The position numbers and the translations under genes were made by a program. 64,000 bases of DNA from Ectopseudomonas khazarica (lineage in GTDB: Bacteria > Pseudomonadota > Gammaproteobacteria > Pseudomonadales > Pseudomonadaceae). Shown piece by piece: positions 28,516-36,905 of this stretch. Under the pieces are notes generated by a model that saw nothing but the letters and a program-made list of their open reading frames with translations, had not been told where the DNA came from and did not search any database. Every line of letters starts with the position of its first letter. The stretch's first letter is position 1. Location of the stretch: NCBI RefSeq assembly GCF_004521985.1, contig NZ_SBHZ01000001.1, forward strand, positions 1-64,000, written 5' to 3'.

Positions 28516-29688
28516 ATGTCCACACCCCATCTCGTTCGTGGCAGCGCCGGTTACCGGCGTGCCACCCTGGCGCTGTTCTGCGCCGGCTTCGCCACCTTCG
28601 CCATGCTCTATTGCGTGCAGCCGCTGCTGCCGCTGCTGGCTGCGCACTTTCGCGTCTCGGCGGCCAGCAGCAGCCTGGCCCTGTCGCTGACCACCCTGAG
28701 TCTGGCCCTGTGCCTGCTGGTATCCGGCGCCCTGGCGGAAAGCTGGGGGCGCAAGCCGGTGATGGCTGCTGCACTGGGGCTCGCTGCACTGTTGGGAATG
28801 GCCTGTGCGCTGGTGGACGAGTGGAGCAGCCTGCTGTTGTTGCGCGCCCTGCTGGGCCTGGCCCTGAGTGGCCTGCCGGCGCTGGCCATGGCCTATGTCG
28901 GCGAGGAGTTCGATCCCGAGGCGCTGCCCGCCGCCATGGGCCTGTACATCGGCGGTACGGCCCTGGGTGGACTGCTCGGGCGTTTGCTCGCCGGGCTGTT
29001 GAGCGACCTTGGCGGCTGGTCCTGGGCCCTGGGCGGGATTGCCTTGCTGGGCCTGCTGGCGCTGCTGCTGTTTCTCTGGTTGCTGCCGCCGTCCCGGCAT
29101 TTCTCCGCCCAGCCACTGTCGCTACGCGGGCTGCTGCGCAACTTCATCCTGCACCTGGGCAACCCGCGCCTGCGTGTGCTGTTCGCCCTGGCATTCCTGC
29201 TGATGGGCGGTTTCGTCGCGCTGTTCAACTACGTGGGCTTTCGCCTCGCCGCCGAGCCATTCAACCTGTCCGCCACGGTGATCGGCCTGCTGTTCACGGT
29301 CTACCTGCTGGGCATCTTCAGTGCCGGCTGGGCAGGGCGGCTGGTGCCGCGCTTCGGTGCGCGTCAGGTGCTGTCCGGGGGCATCGCCCTGATGCTGCTG
29401 GGCGTCGCCCTGTGCGTCGGGCCCTGGCTGGGTTCGGTGGTCGTCGGGCTGGCCCTGTTCACCCTGGGCTTCTTCGCCGCGCATGCGGTGGCCAGCGGTC
29501 AGGTCGGCGCTCATGCGCAGGGCGCCAAGGCGCAGGCATCGGCGCTCTATCTGTGTGCCTATTACATGGGCTCCAGCGTGGTTGGCTATGGTGGAGGGTA
29601 TGTCTGGGAGCATGCCGGCTGGCTGGCATTGCTCGGCGTATTGGCCATGCTGTTCGTGCTGGCGGCTGTCCTGGTGCGACGCCTCTAG
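28516..29688 (+). CDS. MFS transporter
   Basis: Integral membrane protein of 390 residues with twelve predicted helices. The loop 2-3 motif ESWGRKPVM is the classical MFS motif A, and FATFAMLYCVQPLLPLLAAHF in helix 1 is typical of the YnfM-like drug/sugar efflux group. The second half repeats the helix pattern (GFRLAAEPFNLSATVIGLLF). Substrate not predictable. An inverted repeat CACTGCGAC/GTCGCAGTG lies at 28431-28453 upstream. Confidence 0.88.
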   Translation: MSTPHLVRGSAGYRRATLALFCAGFATFAMLYCVQPLLPLLAAHFRVSAASSSLALSLTTLSLALCLLVSGALAESWGRKPVMAAALGLAALLGMACALVDEWSSLLLLRALLGLALSGLPALAMAYVGEEFDPEALPAAMGLYIGGTALGGLLGRLLAGLLSDLGGWSWALGGIALLGLLALLLFLWLLPPSRHFSAQPLSLRGLLRNFILHLGNPRLRVLFALAFLLMGGFVALFNYVGFRLAAEPFNLSATVIGLLFTVYLLGIFSAGWAGRLVPRFGARQVLSGGIALMLLGVALCVGPWLGSVVVGLALFTLGFFAAHAVASGQVGAHAQGAKAQASALYLCAYYMGSSVVGYGGGYVWEHAGWLALLGVLAMLFVLAAVLVRRL

Positions 29689-29702
29689 GCTGTTTGGCGC
29701 TC

Positions 29703-29741
29703 ATTCAGTAGGTGTTCAAGGAAGGTTCAGCGCCTGTTCAG
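29703..29741 (+). promoter_or_regulatory. Four-copy PhoP-box-like repeat upstream of phoPQ
   Basis: Hexamers ATTCAG (29703), GTTCAA (29714), GTTCAG (29725) and GTTCAG (29736) recur at exactly 11-bp intervals, so all lie on one DNA face. PhoP-family regulators bind direct hexamer repeats of this spacing, so positive autoregulation is inferred. The phoP start is 167 bp downstream. Confidence 0.72.
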
Positions 29742-29907
29742 TAGTCTTCCCGCAGGCTTGGCGTCGAGTCGTTGATGGCCGCGCCGAGGCCTGCAACCCT
29801 GGCGTGGCGCTTCGCTACCGACAGCGGTTGTGGCTGTCGCCGACTTTTTCGTTATCTGGCCGGGTATCTGCCCGGCCTTCGCAGTCTTGAGTAGAAGGGA
29901 GAAGAAC

Positions 29908-30585
29908 ATGAAGTTGCTGGTGGTGGAGGATGAGGCGCTGCTGCGTCACCATCTGTTCACTCGCCTCAGCGAGAACGGGCACGTGGTGGATGCCGTGCGC
30001 ACGGCTGAAGAGGCGTTGTACCGTGCCGAGTCGTTCAATCATGACCTGGCGCTGGTCGATCTCGGCCTGCCGGGCATGAGCGGTATCGACCTGATCCGGG
30101 AGTTGCGCAGCCAGGACAAGCATTTCCCGATCCTGATCCTCACCGCACGTGGCAACTGGCAGGACAAGGTCGAAGGGCTGTCCTGCGGGGCGGACGATTA
30201 CGTGGTCAAGCCGTTTCAGTTCGAGGAGCTGGAGGCGCGCCTGAATGCCTTGCTACGTCGCTCGTCGGGGTTCACCAAGTCGACCATCGAGGCCGGTGCG
30301 CTGGTGCTGGACCTGAACCGCAAGCAGGCGAGCGTCGATGAGCAATCCCTGCAGCTGACGGCCTACGAGTACCGCATCCTCGAGTACCTCATGCTGCATC
30401 ATCAGCAGGTGGTGGCCAAGGAGCGCCTGATGGAGCAGCTCTATCCGGGCGACGACGAACGCGACCCCAATGTCATCGAGGTGCTGGTGGGGCGTCTGCG
30501 GCGCAAACTGGAGGCGCTGCTGAACGGCAAGCCGATCGAGACGGTGCGTGGCCAGGGCTACATGTTCAACGAGCGCTGCAAGTGA
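29908..30585 (+). CDS. phoP: Two-component response regulator PhoP
   Basis: OmpR-family regulator of 225 residues, very like P. aeruginosa PhoP. The receiver domain has acidic pocket VVEDE, phosphoacceptor D51 in LVDLGLPGMSG, the conserved T/S and Lys in LTARGNWQDKVEGLSCGADDYVVKPF. The winged-helix domain contains LTAYEYRILEYLM and NVIEVLVGRLRRKLE. ATG at 29908 (MKLLVVEDEALLRHH) follows AAGGGAGAAG. It controls envelope remodelling under low Mg2+ in related species. The oprH gene that precedes phoP in P. aeruginosa is absent; an MFS gene is there instead. Confidence 0.95.
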   Translation: MKLLVVEDEALLRHHLFTRLSENGHVVDAVRTAEEALYRAESFNHDLALVDLGLPGMSGIDLIRELRSQDKHFPILILTARGNWQDKVEGLSCGADDYVVKPFQFEELEARLNALLRRSSGFTKSTIEAGALVLDLNRKQASVDEQSLQLTAYEYRILEYLMLHHQQVVAKERLMEQLYPGDDERDPNVIEVLVGRLRRKLEALLNGKPIETVRGQGYMFNERCK

Positions 30586-31964
30586 AGCGACTGCGCAGCA
30601 TCCTGCGCAAGCTGCGCATCCGCCTGGGCTCGCTGCGCCTGCGGCTGATGCTGGCCAGCGCGGCCCTGGCGATGCTGTTCATGCTGTCGCTGATGCCGGT
30701 GCTGCAGGGCGTTTTCCTCATGGCCCTGGAACAGACGGTGGAGAAGCGCCTGGCCTCCGACGCGGCGGCGCTGATCTCGGCCGCGCGCATCCACGATGGC
30801 GAGCTGCACATGCCGGAGAAGATGCCCGACGAGGAGTTCGACAACCTCGATTCCCATCTGCTGGGATTCATCTTCGACCGGGACGGCACGCTGCTCTGGC
30901 GTTCGCGCTCGTCCATCGACGAGCTGGTGCGCTACCTGCCGCACTATGACGGCCAGGGCCACGAATTTGCGCGTATCCGTGACGACAGTGGCCATGAGTA
31001 CTTCGTCTACGACATCGAGGTGGACCTGCTGCGCGGCGATGAAACGGCGCTGAGCATCGTCACCATGCAGCCGACGCGTGAATATCAGGTGCTGTTCAAC
31101 GGCTTCGCCTGGCAGTTGCGCCTGTGGCTGGGCATCGCCCTGCTGGTGCTGCTCGGCTTGCTGTGGTTCGGCCTGACCTGGGGCTTTCGCAGCCTGCGCG
31201 GGCTCAGCGATGAACTCGATGGCGTGGAGGCGGGCACGCGCCAGCGCCTGAGCGACGATCACCCGCGCGAGCTGCTGCGCCTGACCAATTCCCTCAACCG
31301 CCTGCTCGACAGCGAACGGCGCCAGCGCGAGCGCTATCGCGACTCGCTCGAAGACCTCGCCCATAGCCTGAAAACGCCGCTCAGCGTGCTGCAGGGCATC
31401 GGCGAGACCCTGGCCGTTCAGGAGGGCAATCGCGAGCAGGCGCAACTGATGCAGGCGCAGATCGAGCGCATGAGCCAGCAGGTCGGCTACCAGCTGCAGC
31501 GTGCGAGCCTGCGGCGCAGCGGCCTGGTGCGCCATCGCGAGCAGATCTGGCCGCTGCTGGAAGGCCTGTGCCGTTCGCTGGACAAGGTCTATCTCGACAA
31601 GCAGGTGGAGGCGACGCTGGAGGTGCCCGAGCACAGCCAGGTCACCATGGAGCGTGGTGCCCTGATGGAGCTGCTCGGCAACCTGCTGGAGAACGCCTAT
31701 CGGCTGTGCCTGCAACGGGTGCGGGTGAGCGTGCAGCCGTTGCTCGACGGCTGCCTGATCACCGTCGAGGACGATGGCCCCGGCGTGCCGCAGAATCAGC
31801 GTGAGCGCGTGCTGCAGCGGGGCGAACGGCTGGATGCGCAGAATCCGGGGCAGGGCATCGGCCTGGCGGTGGTCGAGGACATCATCGAGAGCTACGACGG
31901 AGAGCTGAGCCTGGAGGATTCCGAACTGGGCGGCGCCTGTTTCAGGGTGCGCCTGTACGACTGA
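30582..31964 (+). CDS. phoQ: Sensor histidine kinase PhoQ
   Basis: Membrane kinase of 460 residues with GTG start overlapping the phoP stop (GTGA). TM1 (about 22-42), a periplasmic sensor (about 43-170) rich in acidic residues (MPDEEFDNLD) as expected for a divalent-cation sensor, TM2 (about 176-196), HAMP-like linker, dimerisation helix with H261 in LAHSLKTPLSVL, then N-box LLENAYRLC, G1 DDGPGVP and GIGLAVV. Partner of PhoP. The periplasmic part diverges from enterobacterial PhoQ. Confidence 0.93.
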   Translation: MKRLRSILRKLRIRLGSLRLRLMLASAALAMLFMLSLMPVLQGVFLMALEQTVEKRLASDAAALISAARIHDGELHMPEKMPDEEFDNLDSHLLGFIFDRDGTLLWRSRSSIDELVRYLPHYDGQGHEFARIRDDSGHEYFVYDIEVDLLRGDETALSIVTMQPTREYQVLFNGFAWQLRLWLGIALLVLLGLLWFGLTWGFRSLRGLSDELDGVEAGTRQRLSDDHPRELLRLTNSLNRLLDSERRQRERYRDSLEDLAHSLKTPLSVLQGIGETLAVQEGNREQAQLMQAQIERMSQQVGYQLQRASLRRSGLVRHREQIWPLLEGLCRSLDKVYLDKQVEATLEVPEHSQVTMERGALMELLGNLLENAYRLCLQRVRVSVQPLLDGCLITVEDDGPGVPQNQRERVLQRGERLDAQNPGQGIGLAVVEDIIESYDGELSLEDSELGGACFRVRLYD

Positions 31965-31974
31965 GGCGCATGCC

Positions 31975-32168
31975 TCAGTCAACCCACTGCGGGTTCCACA
32001 GCGCTTCCCAGAGATGCCCATCCGGGGCCTGGAAGTAGCCGGCATACCCGCCCCGGAAGGTGGCCTGCGCCGGTTTTACGAGCGTCGCGCCTGCGTCATG
32101 AGTGCATCGACCTCTTCCGCGCTGGCCAGATTATGGCCAAGGGTGATGACGCTGATACGGGATCGCAT
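31975..32168 (-). pseudogene. Decayed VOC (glyoxalase-fold) protein gene
   Basis: On the minus strand, ATG at 32168 gives MRSRISVITLG, the usual N-terminus of small VOC proteins, joined directly to HNLASAEEVDALMTQA from the C-terminal half. A frame change then leads to GATLVKPAQATFRGGYAGY, FQAPDGHLWEALWNPQWVD and a stop at 31975. About 70 residues of the expected middle are missing and the remaining halves are out of frame, so the gene is broken. Comparison is with the usual VOC pattern (GATLVKPAQ, GGYAGYF, PDGHLWE). Confidence 0.8.
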
Positions 32169-32195
32169 GGGCGCGCTCCTGTTATGCCGTGGCGG

Positions 32196-33194
32196 TCAGC
32201 CCTCCTGGGCACGATAGGCGCCAGGGGTCAGCCCGGTCCACTTCTTGAACGCCCGATGGAATGCAGACGGCTCGGAAAAGCCCAGCTGTTCGGCGATGTC
32301 CTGGATGGCCAGTTCGTCGCGGCCCAGGTGATAGATCGCCAGGTCACGGCGCAGGTGGTCCTTGAGTTCCTGGAAACTGGTGCCTTCCTCGCGCAGGTGA
32401 CGGCGCAGGGTCTGCGGGCTGGTGTGCAACTGGTGAGCGACCTGCTCGAGGTCGGGCCAGGTACGGCAGTCGCGCCCGAGCAGGCGGCGAATCTGGCTGA
32501 TCAGGCTGTCACCGCCGTCGGGGCGTGCCAGCAGATCGGCCGGGGAGTGCTCGAGAAACTGCTTGAGGGTGCGCTCGTCCTGCAGCAGCGGCATGGCCAG
32601 GTAGCGGGCATGGAACAGCAGGCTGGTCTGCCCGGCGGCGAAGCGTCGGCTGCAGGGAAACAGCAGTTCGTACTCGGCGACATGTTCCGGCTCGGGGTAG
32701 GCGAAGGTGGCTTCCTCGAGGCGGATGCGCTGGCCGATCAGCCAGCTGCCGAGGCGGTGCCAGATCACCAGCAGGCTTTCCACCAGAAAGTGATCCGGGT
32801 CCCACAGCGTGCTGTCGTCCACGCTCAGCCGCGCCCAGTCGCCCTCGCGCTGCAGGTGGATGCTCGGTGCATCCGGGAACAGGCCATAGAACAGGGCACC
32901 ACGGCTCAGGGCCTTCTCCAGGCTGCGGCAATGGATGATGGCGTGGCCCATCATGGCGAAGGTGCCGCGTTTGCTGGGCTGGCGCCCGAAGCCCAGGTAC
33001 TCGTCGTCCAGTGCCTCCCAGAGCAGCTGCATCAGCCGGGCGAACTGCTCGGGGGCGATGCGTGCACGCGGTTCCACCAGCACCGCCGGCTGGATACCGG
33101 CCTGGCGCAGTAGCGCGTCGCAGGCGAGGCCGCGGCGCCCGGCACCGCGCAGCGCGGCGCGGACGAAGTGGCTGGCGATGGTGCGTTCGCGCAT
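32196..33194 (-). CDS. AraC-family transcriptional regulator
   Basis: Protein of 332 residues. The N-terminal 200 residues form the arabinose-binding-like domain of OruR/ArgR-type regulators (RARIAPEQFARLMQLLWEALDDEYLGFG). The C-terminal AraC DNA-binding domain has two HTH motifs: DLEQVAHQLHTSPQTLRRHLREEG and IQDIAEQLGFSEPSAFHRAFKKWTGLTPGAYR. Divergently transcribed from the acyl-CoA dehydrogenase operon, which it probably controls. ATG at 33194. Confidence 0.9.
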   Translation of the reverse strand: MRERTIASHFVRAALRGAGRRGLACDALLRQAGIQPAVLVEPRARIAPEQFARLMQLLWEALDDEYLGFGRQPSKRGTFAMMGHAIIHCRSLEKALSRGALFYGLFPDAPSIHLQREGDWARLSVDDSTLWDPDHFLVESLLVIWHRLGSWLIGQRIRLEEATFAYPEPEHVAEYELLFPCSRRFAAGQTSLLFHARYLAMPLLQDERTLKQFLEHSPADLLARPDGGDSLISQIRRLLGRDCRTWPDLEQVAHQLHTSPQTLRRHLREEGTSFQELKDHLRRDLAIYHLGRDELAIQDIAEQLGFSEPSAFHRAFKKWTGLTPGAYRAQEG

Positions 33195-33266
33195 GCTGGC
33201 TTTCCAAGGTCGAGGGGCACCGATGGTAGGCGGCTGGCGTTCGCGGCGGCAAGCCAGCCGAGCGAT

Positions 33267-33296
33267 TGGGTCAATTCAGGCTGAGCGCATGGGTCA
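33267..33296. promoter_or_regulatory. Direct repeat TGGGTCA in AraC/acyl-CoA dehydrogenase intergenic region
   Basis: Two copies of TGGGTCA followed by ATT or TT (33267-33273 and 33290-33296), starting 23 bp apart, sit between the divergent regulator and target operon. AraC-type proteins often bind paired direct half-sites about two turns apart; assignment is by position only. Confidence 0.4.
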
Positions 33297-33359
33297 TTGA
33301 GGGGGCAGCGGGGCGGCACTTACCCTCTGGCTCATAAAAAACAGCGGAGGACCCGCCCC

Positions 33360-34499
33360 ATGCAGCGCACTCATTTCGACACCGAACACAACCTGTTTCG
33401 CGATGCCTTCGCGGCATTCCTGGACAAGGAGGTGGTGCCCCATCAGGAAGCCTGGGAAGAGGCCGGAGTGGTGGATCGCAGCGTGTGGCGCAAGGCGGGC
33501 GAAATGGGCTTCCTGCTGCCCTGGGCGGACGAGGAATATGGTGGCACGGGGCTCAAGGACTTCCGCTACGAGCAGATCATGTGCGAGGAGCTGGCGCGTA
33601 TCAACGAGCCCGGTTTCATGATTCCGCTGCACTCGGCGCTGTGCGGCCCCTACATCGCCGAATACGGCAATGCCGAGCAGAAGGCGCGTCTGCTGCCAGG
33701 CATCATCCGTGGCGAGACCATCCTGGCCGTGGCGATGACCGAGCCGGCCGCCGGCTCCGACCTGGCCGGCATGCGCACCACGGCGGTGGACAAGGGCGAT
33801 CACTGGCTGCTCAACGGCTCCAAGGTGTTCATCTCCAACGGTTACCTGGCCGACGTGGTGATCGTCGCGGCCAAGACCGATCCGGCCAACAAGCACGCCA
33901 TGGGCCTGTTCCTGGTCGAGCGTGGCATGCCGGGTTTCGAGCGCGGCAAGAAGCTGAAGAAGCTCGGCATGCACAGCCAGGACACCGCCGAACTGTTCTT
34001 CAACGAGGTCAAGGTGCCCAAGGAGAACCTGCTCGGTGATGCGAAGGGCGGCTTCTTCTACCTGATGAACATGCTGGCCCAGGAGCGCCTGACCAACGCC
34101 TGTGGCGCGGTGGCCGGGGCCGAGGCGGCGCTGCAGGCGACCGTCGAGTACGTCAGGGAACGCCAGGCCTTCGGTCGCCCGGTGGCGCACTTTCAGAACA
34201 CCCGCTTCAAGCTCGCCGAGATGCGCACGCAGATCGACGTGGCGCAGGTGTTCACCGACCGCTGCGTGATGGACCACAACCAGAAGCAGCTCAGCCCCGA
34301 AGTGGCTGCCGAGGCCAAGCTGTTCACCACCGAGCTGCTCGGCAAGGTCGTCGACGAGGGTGTACAGCTGCATGGCGGTTGGGGCTACATGTGGGAGTAT
34401 CCGATCTGCAAGATGTACGCGAACGCGCGCATCCAGCGCATCTTCGCCGGTACGTCGGAGATCATGAAGGAAATCATCAGCCGTGGCATGAAGCTGTAA
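33360..34499 (+). CDS. Acyl-CoA dehydrogenase
   Basis: FAD-dependent acyl-CoA dehydrogenase of 379 residues. Motifs: AMTEPAAGSDLAGMRTTA (FAD/substrate loop), FISNGYLADVVIVAAKT, the C-terminal helical QIDVAQVFTDR, and GGWGYMWEYPICKMYANARIQRIFAGTSEIMKE with the likely catalytic Glu at about 345. ATG at 33360 is preceded by GCGGAGGACCC. Together with the CoA-transferase downstream it probably forms a fatty- or branched-acid CoA pathway under control of the divergent AraC regulator. Chain-length preference is unknown. Confidence 0.93.
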   Translation: MQRTHFDTEHNLFRDAFAAFLDKEVVPHQEAWEEAGVVDRSVWRKAGEMGFLLPWADEEYGGTGLKDFRYEQIMCEELARINEPGFMIPLHSALCGPYIAEYGNAEQKARLLPGIIRGETILAVAMTEPAAGSDLAGMRTTAVDKGDHWLLNGSKVFISNGYLADVVIVAAKTDPANKHAMGLFLVERGMPGFERGKKLKKLGMHSQDTAELFFNEVKVPKENLLGDAKGGFFYLMNMLAQERLTNACGAVAGAEAALQATVEYVRERQAFGRPVAHFQNTRFKLAEMRTQIDVAQVFTDRCVMDHNQKQLSPEVAAEAKLFTTELLGKVVDEGVQLHGGWGYMWEYPICKMYANARIQRIFAGTSEIMKEIISRGMKL

Positions 34500-34590
34500 G
34501 GTCGCGCAGGAGCGATCAGCGCATCGACGTTGCGGGGGCGTATGAACGCTGCCGCCGCGTCGGCCAACCGGTCACTTATCAGGAGACGCC

Positions 34591-35772
34591 ATGAGCGGCC
34601 CACTGTCTTCGTTGAAGGTTCTCGACTTCTCCACCCTGTTGCCAGGGCCATTCGCTTCCTTGCTGCTCGCCGACATGGGCGCAGAGGTCCTGCGCGTCGA
34701 GTCGCCGACGCGCATGGACCTGGTGCGCGTACTGCCTCCACACGATGGCGGCACCTCCACCAGCCACGCCTACCTGAACCGCAACAAGCGCAGCATCGCC
34801 CTCGACCTCAAGCGCGCGGAGGCGGTCGAGGTGGTCAAGCAGCTGGTGCGTGAATACGACATCGTGCTGGAGCAGTTTCGCCCCGGTGTGATGGACAAGC
34901 TGGGCGTCGGCTACGAGGCGCTCAAGGCGATCAACCCGAGGCTGATCTACGTGTCGATCACCGGTTATGGCCAGAGCGGGCCGTATCGTGATCGCGCCGG
35001 GCACGACATCAACTACCTCGCACTGGCCGGCATCGCCAGCTATACCGGGCGTGCTGACAGCGGCCCGCTGCCGCTGGGGGTACAGCTGGCGGACCTGGCC
35101 GGCGGCTCGCTGCATGGGGTGATCGGCCTGCTTGCCGCCGTGGTGCAGCGCCAGGTGAGCGGCCAGGGCCAGCAGGTCGACGTGAGCATGACCGATTGTG
35201 CCTTCAGCCTGCATGGCATGGCGGGCGCAGGCTACCTGGGCGCCGGTGTGGAACCCGACATGGAGAATCAGGCGCTCAACGGTGGCAGTTTCTATGACTA
35301 CTACCGCACGCGCGATGGCCGCTGGTTCTCGGTCGGCAGCCTGGAGCCACAGTTCATGCAGCAGTTCTGCGCCGCCATTGGTCGTCCCGAGCTGGCGGCA
35401 CGCGGGCTTTCGCCCAAGGCGGACGACCAGCGTGCGCTCAAGCGCGAGATCGAGATCGAGATCGAGAAGCGCGACTTCGCCGAGTGGAGCGAGGTGTTCG
35501 CCGCGCTGGATGCCTGCGTCGAGCCCATGCTGCCCCTCTCCGAGGCGGTGGTGCATCCGCAGATCAGGTCCCGTGAATTGGTGGTCGAGGTGCCGCGCGA
35601 GGGGCTGCCGGCGCAGGCGCAACTGGCCTGCCCGCTGAAATTCTCCGACGGCCTGGCGCCACCCCGGCATGTCGGCGCAGCAGTCGGCGCGCACACCGAG
35701 CAGGTGCTGCAGGAACTGGGTTACGACGCCGAACGGATCGCCGCGCTGCGCGAGGCGCGCGTGTTCGGTTGA
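34591..35772 (+). CDS. CaiB/BaiF-family CoA-transferase (class III)
   Basis: Protein of 393 residues that moves CoA between acyl groups via an Asp-anhydride intermediate. N-terminal LKVLDFSTLLPGPFASLLLADMGAEVLRVE is the family hallmark; RNKRSIALDLK and DIVLEQFRPGVMDKLGVGYE follow, and the catalytic Asp lies in VDVSMTDCAFSL (about 202). It resembles alpha-methylacyl-CoA racemase-like members. Begins 91 bp after the acyl-CoA dehydrogenase with an AGGAGACGCC ribosome site; same operon expected. Confidence 0.92.
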   Translation: MSGPLSSLKVLDFSTLLPGPFASLLLADMGAEVLRVESPTRMDLVRVLPPHDGGTSTSHAYLNRNKRSIALDLKRAEAVEVVKQLVREYDIVLEQFRPGVMDKLGVGYEALKAINPRLIYVSITGYGQSGPYRDRAGHDINYLALAGIASYTGRADSGPLPLGVQLADLAGGSLHGVIGLLAAVVQRQVSGQGQQVDVSMTDCAFSLHGMAGAGYLGAGVEPDMENQALNGGSFYDYYRTRDGRWFSVGSLEPQFMQQFCAAIGRPELAARGLSPKADDQRALKREIEIEIEKRDFAEWSEVFAALDACVEPMLPLSEAVVHPQIRSRELVVEVPREGLPAQAQLACPLKFSDGLAPPRHVGAAVGAHTEQVLQELGYDAERIAALREARVFG

Positions 35773-35827
35773 GTCGCGCTGGAGCGCCGCTTAGGATAGC
35801 CGCCCATATCCTGTTGGAGCGTTGGGC

Positions 35828-36223
35828 ATGAAAGGAATCGCAAGGGGCGCACGAGGCGCCGTCGCGCTGGCGATGTTCGTCATTCTGTCCCCGGTCCTGG
35901 CTGCCGAGGACCCGGACGACCCCTGCCAGCAAGGCAGTGCCATGGCTGCCTTCATGTGTCAGGGGCCGGTCTGGAAGGCTGCGGAACAGCAGCTGCAGGT
36001 CACGTACGAGCGTGTGATGACGTCACTCAGGCGCTACGACTCTGTGCTCGCTGACGATTTGCGTGATGCCCAGCGGTTGTGGATCAGGCAGCGTGAACTG
36101 GATTGCAGCCTGTACGCGCGCAACCGGGTAGAAGGGTCGCCCTGGACCGGATTCTGGGAGTCCGAGTGTCACGCCGAGCAGGCGCGGATACGCACCGCGT
36201 GGTTGCAGTCACTCGAATACTGA
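35828..36223 (+). CDS. LprI-like (DUF1311) exported protein
   Basis: Protein of 131 residues with a signal peptide (cut after LSPVLA-A) and a small mature domain with four cysteines (DPCQQG, FMCQG, LDCSL, SECHAE), probably two disulfides. The spacing and QRLWIRQRELDCSLYA, SECHAEQARIRTAWL motifs match the lysozyme-inhibitor LprI N-terminal family. Periplasmic; inhibition of lysozyme is known for only a few members. ATG at 35828 follows TTGGAGCG. Confidence 0.83.
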   Translation: MKGIARGARGAVALAMFVILSPVLAAEDPDDPCQQGSAMAAFMCQGPVWKAAEQQLQVTYERVMTSLRRYDSVLADDLRDAQRLWIRQRELDCSLYARNRVEGSPWTGFWESECHAEQARIRTAWLQSLEY

Positions 36224-36241
36224 GTTCCGCGGCGAAGCGGG

Positions 36242-36736
36242 TCATTCCTGGCGCTGTTCACCGCTGAAGGTCAGCGTCACCTTGCAGCGTCTGCAATAGT
36301 AGCGGCGGCCCTTGGCGACCAAGGCATGGCGCTGGGCCGAGAAGGGGAACTCGCCGTCCGTGCAACCGCAGCGGTAGATGAAGCGATTGACCTTGCGGCG
36401 CTCGACCTCGTAGCTGTGGCAGCGATGCGGCGGCAGCTCGTAGACGCCCCGCATGATCAGCTGCCACTCCTCGCCATGCGGCTGGATGCGTGGGCCGAAC
36501 AGCTGGTGGGCGATCATGTGGGCGACTTCGTGAGGCACCGTCTGGCGCAGGAAGTCCTCATGGTTGTCCCGGTACAGCTGCAGGTTGAAGCGCAGTTTGT
36601 TCTCCGTCAGGTGGGCGACGCCCGCCTTCTGCCCGCGCAGCTTGAAACTGATCTGCGGGCGGGCGAAAGGTTGCTTGAAGAAGGCCTCGGCCTGTTGGTA
36701 ACAGGCTTCGACACGGGCATGGATCTGTTCGGGCAT
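36242..36736 (-). CDS. sprT: SprT-family zinc metalloprotease-like protein
   Basis: Protein of 164 residues. The zinc site HExxH is present in TVPHEVAHMIAHQLFG (about 66-74). The C-terminal zinc ribbon has YRCGCTDGEFPF and YYCRRCKVTL. Length and layout agree with bacterial SprT. Called a protease by relation to SPRTN; activity in bacteria is not well established. Convergent with the LprI-like gene. Confidence 0.9.
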   Translation of the reverse strand: MPEQIHARVEACYQQAEAFFKQPFARPQISFKLRGQKAGVAHLTENKLRFNLQLYRDNHEDFLRQTVPHEVAHMIAHQLFGPRIQPHGEEWQLIMRGVYELPPHRCHSYEVERRKVNRFIYRCGCTDGEFPFSAQRHALVAKGRRYYCRRCKVTLTFSGEQRQE

Positions 36737-36905
36737 GGCAGGTAGCGGCTGCGGTTCGACGGGGGATTATGCCGCAAGCGCCAGGGATACGGCGAAGTTG
36801 CCCGGACCTGCGGACCAGGTGCCGCCTTCCGGGCCGACGAATGGCGGCCCAGATGCAAGAAGGGCCGACATCGCTGCCGGCCCTTGCTGTCGACGCGCTT
36901 CAGCG

